A stretch of DNA of 50,900 bases from Bacteroidales bacterium (GTDB lineage Bacteria; Bacteroidota; Bacteroidia; Bacteroidales; UBA932). Shown here in pieces: positions 48,804-50,900 of this stretch. Each line of letters begins with the position of its first letter. Within the stretch, counting starts at the first letter, position 1. The stretch spans positions 1 to 50,900 of the forward strand of contig JAEDLO010000004.1 of the NCBI GenBank assembly GCA_016295245.1, read 5' to 3'. Under the pieces are notes generated by a model. It was not told the origin of the DNA and ran no database searches. It saw only the letters and a program-made list of their open reading frames with translations. The position numbers were made by a program, and so were the translations under genes.

Positions 48804-48880
48804 TGGGGTGCGATGTGGGGCTCGAACCCACGACACCCAGAACCACAATCTGGTGCTCTACCAACTGAACTAATCGCACC
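48804..48880 (-). tRNA. tRNA-His (anticodon GTG)
   Basis: A complete cloverleaf on the minus strand. The acceptor stem is GTGCGAT/ATCGCAC, with an encoded extra G at -1 (48880) opposite C73 (48807), the tRNA-His identity pair. The D arm is GTTC/GAGC. The anticodon stem is CCAGA/TCTGG around the loop TTGTGGT, giving anticodon GTG. The T arm is GTGGG/CCCAC around TTCGAGC. The CCA end is encoded (48804-48806). It is followed by a terminator and preceded by a consensus promoter. Confidence 0.98.
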
Positions 48881-48896
48881 GTGTTGAATAGGACTG

Positions 48897-48927
48897 CAAA
48901 GGTAAGCAATTTTTTTTCAAGTGCAAA
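48897..48927 (-). promoter_or_regulatory. Promoter of tRNA-His
   Basis: TTTG (48924-48927) and TACCTTTG (48897-48904), read on the minus strand, are separated by exactly 19 nt, a full match to the Bacteroidota consensus. Transcription would start about 10 nt before the tRNA. Confidence 0.75.
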
Positions 48928-48972
48928 TATCGGGTGTAAAAAATTTCGGCTTCAGTTTATTTTGAAATTTCC

Positions 48973-48980
48973 TATATTTG
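48973..48980 (+). promoter_or_regulatory. Promoter -7 element of the OadA-like gene
   Basis: TATATTTG, 17 nt before the ATG at 48998. No clear TTTG is found at the -33 distance; the region is AT-rich. Confidence 0.5.
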
Positions 48981-48997
48981 CGTGATTAATCCGAACT

Positions 48998-50779
48998 ATG
49001 GCAAAAGAAATAAAATTCTCCCTCGTATACAGGGACATGTGGCAGTCCTCAGGCAAGTATCAGCCTCGAGTTGACCAGCTCGTAAGGGTGGCTCCGGCCA
49101 TCATTGATATGGGTTGCTTCGACCGCGTCGAGACAAACGGCGGCGCTTTCGAGCAGGTGAACCTCCTCTATGGAGAGAATCCCAACATTGCGGTCCGCAA
49201 GTGGACTGCGCCTTTCCACAAGGTAGGCATCCAGACCCATATGCTCGAGCGAGGCCTGAACGCTCTCCGTATGAACCCGGTTCCGGCAGATGTCCGCGAA
49301 CTGATGTTCAAGGTCAAGAAAGCCCAGGGCACGGACATTTCGCGCTCTTTCTGCGGCTTGAACGACCACAGGAACCTCAAGCTCTCAGTCGAGTACGCCA
49401 AGAAGGCCGGGATGATTTCCCAGGCCGCACTCTCAATCACCAACTCTCCCGTACACACCGTAGAGTACTACCTCTCCCTTGTTGACAAGCTAGTTTCATA
49501 CGGCGCCGACGAAATCTGTCTGAAGGATATGGCCGGCATCGGCAGGCCGAGCTTCCTTGCCAGACTCACCCGTGAGATCAAGACCAAGTACCCTCACATC
49601 CTCGTTCAGTACCACGGCCACAGCGGTCCGGGCTTCTCCCCGGCCTCTATGCTCGAGGTTGCCCGTGCGGGCGCAGACTACCTTGACGTGGCAGTCGAGC
49701 CGCTCTCCTGGGGCAAGGTTCACCCGGATGTAATCACAATCCAGCAGATGCTCAAGGCCGACGGCTTCCTTGTAAAGGACATCAATATGGATGCCTATAT
49801 GGAAGTCCGCAGCCTCACCCAGGAGTTCATTGATGACTTCCTCGGATATTGGATCAACCCAAGCAACGCCAAGATGACCTCATTGCTCGTAGGTTGCGGC
49901 CTGCCGGGCGGTATGATGGGTTCGATGATGGCGGACCTCAAGGGTTTCCAGGCTGCAATCAACGCCTCAGAGCGCGCGAACGGCAAACCTGAGAGCAACC
50001 TCGACACCCTGATGGTACAGCTCTTCAACGAGGTTGAGTATGTCTGGCCGCGTCTGGGTTACCCACCGCTCGTGACTCCATTCAGCCAGTATGTCAAGAA
50101 CACTGCCCTGATGAACCTGCTTGCGAAGGCCCAGAACAAGCCTCGCTTCAGCACCATCGACAAGGACACCTGGGGAATGATACTCGGCAATATGGGTACG
50201 CTTCCGGGCAAGCTCGCTCCGGAAATAATCGAACTCGCAAAGGAAAAGAAGCTCGAGTTCTACACCGGCAACCCTCAGGATATGTATCCGAACGAACTCC
50301 CTAAGTTCCGTCAGATGATGAAGGACGAAGGTTGGGACTGCGGACAGGACGACGAGGAACTCTTTGAGCTCGCAATGCACGAAAGGCAATATCGCGACTA
50401 TAGGTCAGGCATCGCCAAGGAGCGCTTCAACAAGGACCTCGAGGATCTCAAGGCCAAGGCCGGAGCACCTATCGTAGTAAAGAGAGCTGTAGTCGAGATG
50501 CCTGAGTTCGACATCGACAAGTATGTCGCCGAGCACCCTTCAGCCACTCCGCTCCAGTCTCCTGTCAAGGGCAAGATGCTCTGGGAGATTGACGTCATCG
50601 ACGACTCCAAGGCCCCTGCAGTCGGCACCAAGGTGAAGGCCGGAGAGGTCTGCGGCTACGTCCAGACCGTTTACGGCATCGAGGAAATCCTCCCAGCCAA
50701 GACCGGTCGCATCGTCGCCATCACCGCCCCTCAGGGCAAAGATGTCGTCAAGGGTGAGATTGTCGGTTTCATCGAATAA
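48998..50779 (+). CDS. oadA: OadA/PycB-like carboxyltransferase with a biotinyl domain lacking lysine
   Basis: A 593-residue protein of the oxaloacetate decarboxylase alpha / pyruvate carboxylase B family, which moves CO2 between an oxoacid and biotin. The carboxyltransferase barrel is intact: D13 in LVYRDMWQSSGKY, R125 in GLNDHRNL, K176 in CLKDMAG (the lysine normally carbamylated), and H206/H208 in QYHGHSG as metal ligands. The C-terminal 78 residues have the biotinyl fold (SPVKGKMLWEIDV, PAKTGRIVAI, GKDVVKGEIVGFIE), but the AMKM turn reads TVYGIEE (557-563), with Y559 where the biotin lysine should be. A separate biotin carrier must be used, or the reaction differs. A strong terminator follows. 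Confidence 0.88.
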   Translation: MAKEIKFSLVYRDMWQSSGKYQPRVDQLVRVAPAIIDMGCFDRVETNGGAFEQVNLLYGENPNIAVRKWTAPFHKVGIQTHMLERGLNALRMNPVPADVRELMFKVKKAQGTDISRSFCGLNDHRNLKLSVEYAKKAGMISQAALSITNSPVHTVEYYLSLVDKLVSYGADEICLKDMAGIGRPSFLARLTREIKTKYPHILVQYHGHSGPGFSPASMLEVARAGADYLDVAVEPLSWGKVHPDVITIQQMLKADGFLVKDINMDAYMEVRSLTQEFIDDFLGYWINPSNAKMTSLLVGCGLPGGMMGSMMADLKGFQAAINASERANGKPESNLDTLMVQLFNEVEYVWPRLGYPPLVTPFSQYVKNTALMNLLAKAQNKPRFSTIDKDTWGMILGNMGTLPGKLAPEIIELAKEKKLEFYTGNPQDMYPNELPKFRQMMKDEGWDCGQDDEELFELAMHERQYRDYRSGIAKERFNKDLEDLKAKAGAPIVVKRAVVEMPEFDIDKYVAEHPSATPLQSPVKGKMLWEIDVIDDSKAPAVGTKVKAGEVCGYVQTVYGIEEILPAKTGRIVAITAPQGKDVVKGEIVGFIE

Positions 50780-50807
50780 GCCCAATTTTTTCAAAATAGT
50801 TAATTAT

Positions 50808-50853
50808 GAGGATGACCAAAAAGTCCTGGTGACTTTGAGGTCATCCTCTTTTT
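50808..50853 (+). terminator. Rho-independent terminator of the OadA-like gene
   Basis: GAGGATGACC (50808-50817) pairs with GGTCATCCTC (50839-50848). An inner AAAGTC/GACTTT stem (50820-50825 with 50831-50836) closes a 5-nt loop. Five T follow (50849-50853). It begins 28 nt after the stop codon. The stem is symmetric and flanked by A and T, so it may also stop transcripts coming from the right. Confidence 0.92.
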
Positions 50854-50900
50854 ATATTCTATTGCCTCCGGGTGGGCGGCTGCTCTCCTCCGGAGACCTT
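50854..50900. other. Window tail with no recognised feature
   Basis: 47 nt after the terminator. Short GC-rich repeats of CCTCCGG occur (near 50866 and 50892). I cannot assign a gene or site. Confidence 0.3.

Noticed and set aside
48670..48909. 80-residue N-terminal extension of the sigma factor
   Set aside because: The extension would be encoded by tRNA-His, its terminator and the tRNA leader. The ECF family N-terminus starts at the ATG at 48669.
1..50900. CRISPR arrays, insertion sequences, prophage or attachment sites
   Set aside because: No repeat-spacer pattern, transposase, integrase or tRNA-linked direct repeats were found. The sequence next to tRNA-His shows no duplicated 3' end.
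50854..50900. Start of another gene in the final 47 nt
   Set aside because: Too short to judge; no start codon with a recognisable following frame.

Overview
The window looks like a chromosomal segment from a member of the Bacteroidota, most likely a Bacteroidales species. The evidence is the repeated TAnnTTTG (-7) promoter element, sometimes with TTTG about 19-21 nt upstream; the Bacteroidota-type short RpoZ; a fused gamma-alpha KorA; paired OmpH proteins around bamA; a BACON lipoprotein; and many SPII lipoproteins. The sequence is fairly GC-rich and densely coding. I see no phage, insertion sequence, CRISPR array or rRNA operon. Organism assignment below order level is not possible from this sequence.

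Layout. 1-1395: purH (3' end outside the window), divergent from a complete pyrC-pyrK-pyrD-pyrF-pyrE-pyrB operon (1561-6917) that makes UMP from carbamoyl phosphate. The operon is preceded by a 10-codon leader ORF and a terminator-like hairpin (a candidate attenuator), and its PyrB carries a PyrI-like zinc domain at its C-terminus. 6910-12724: uvrB (-), an EamA transporter (+), a Rel/SpoT-type (p)ppGpp enzyme and a translationally coupled unknown protein. 12725-17361 (-): rpsA-rnz-glucosaminidase-mltG, closely packed behind one strong promoter. 17483-20834: corA, mntP, recR, fba. 20909-23626 (+): gmk-nadD plus a pectinesterase lipoprotein. 23623-27868 (-): korA-korB-gdhA, which could link 2-oxoglutarate formation to ammonia assimilation. 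27940-32699 (-): nadK-uppS-bamA-ompH. 32781-36515 (+): pdxJ, a second OmpH-like protein, a GT4 glycosyltransferase and a periplasmic-binding-fold protein. 36498-40659 (-): a BACON lipoprotein, then trxB-bamD-rpoZ-recN. 40696-42707 (-): miaB-radC. 42752-45156 (+): LEA2-like lipoprotein, SPOR-like protein, rpoN. 45160-48669 (-): ECF sigma factor, a predicted trans-envelope protein (cytosolic head, membrane helix, long Ala/Pro/Glu linker, beta-barrel), a serpin lipoprotein and a Fur-like regulator. 48804-48880: tRNA-His. 48998-50779 (+): an OadA-like carboxyltransferase whose biotinyl domain lacks the biotin lysine.

Most genes are housekeeping. The features most worth following are the sigma / trans-envelope / serpin operon, the PyrB-zinc-domain fusion, the pyr leader, the biotin-less OadA, the hydrolase-degenerate Rel, and three divergent promoter pairs whose -7 boxes lie only 10-11 bp apart.
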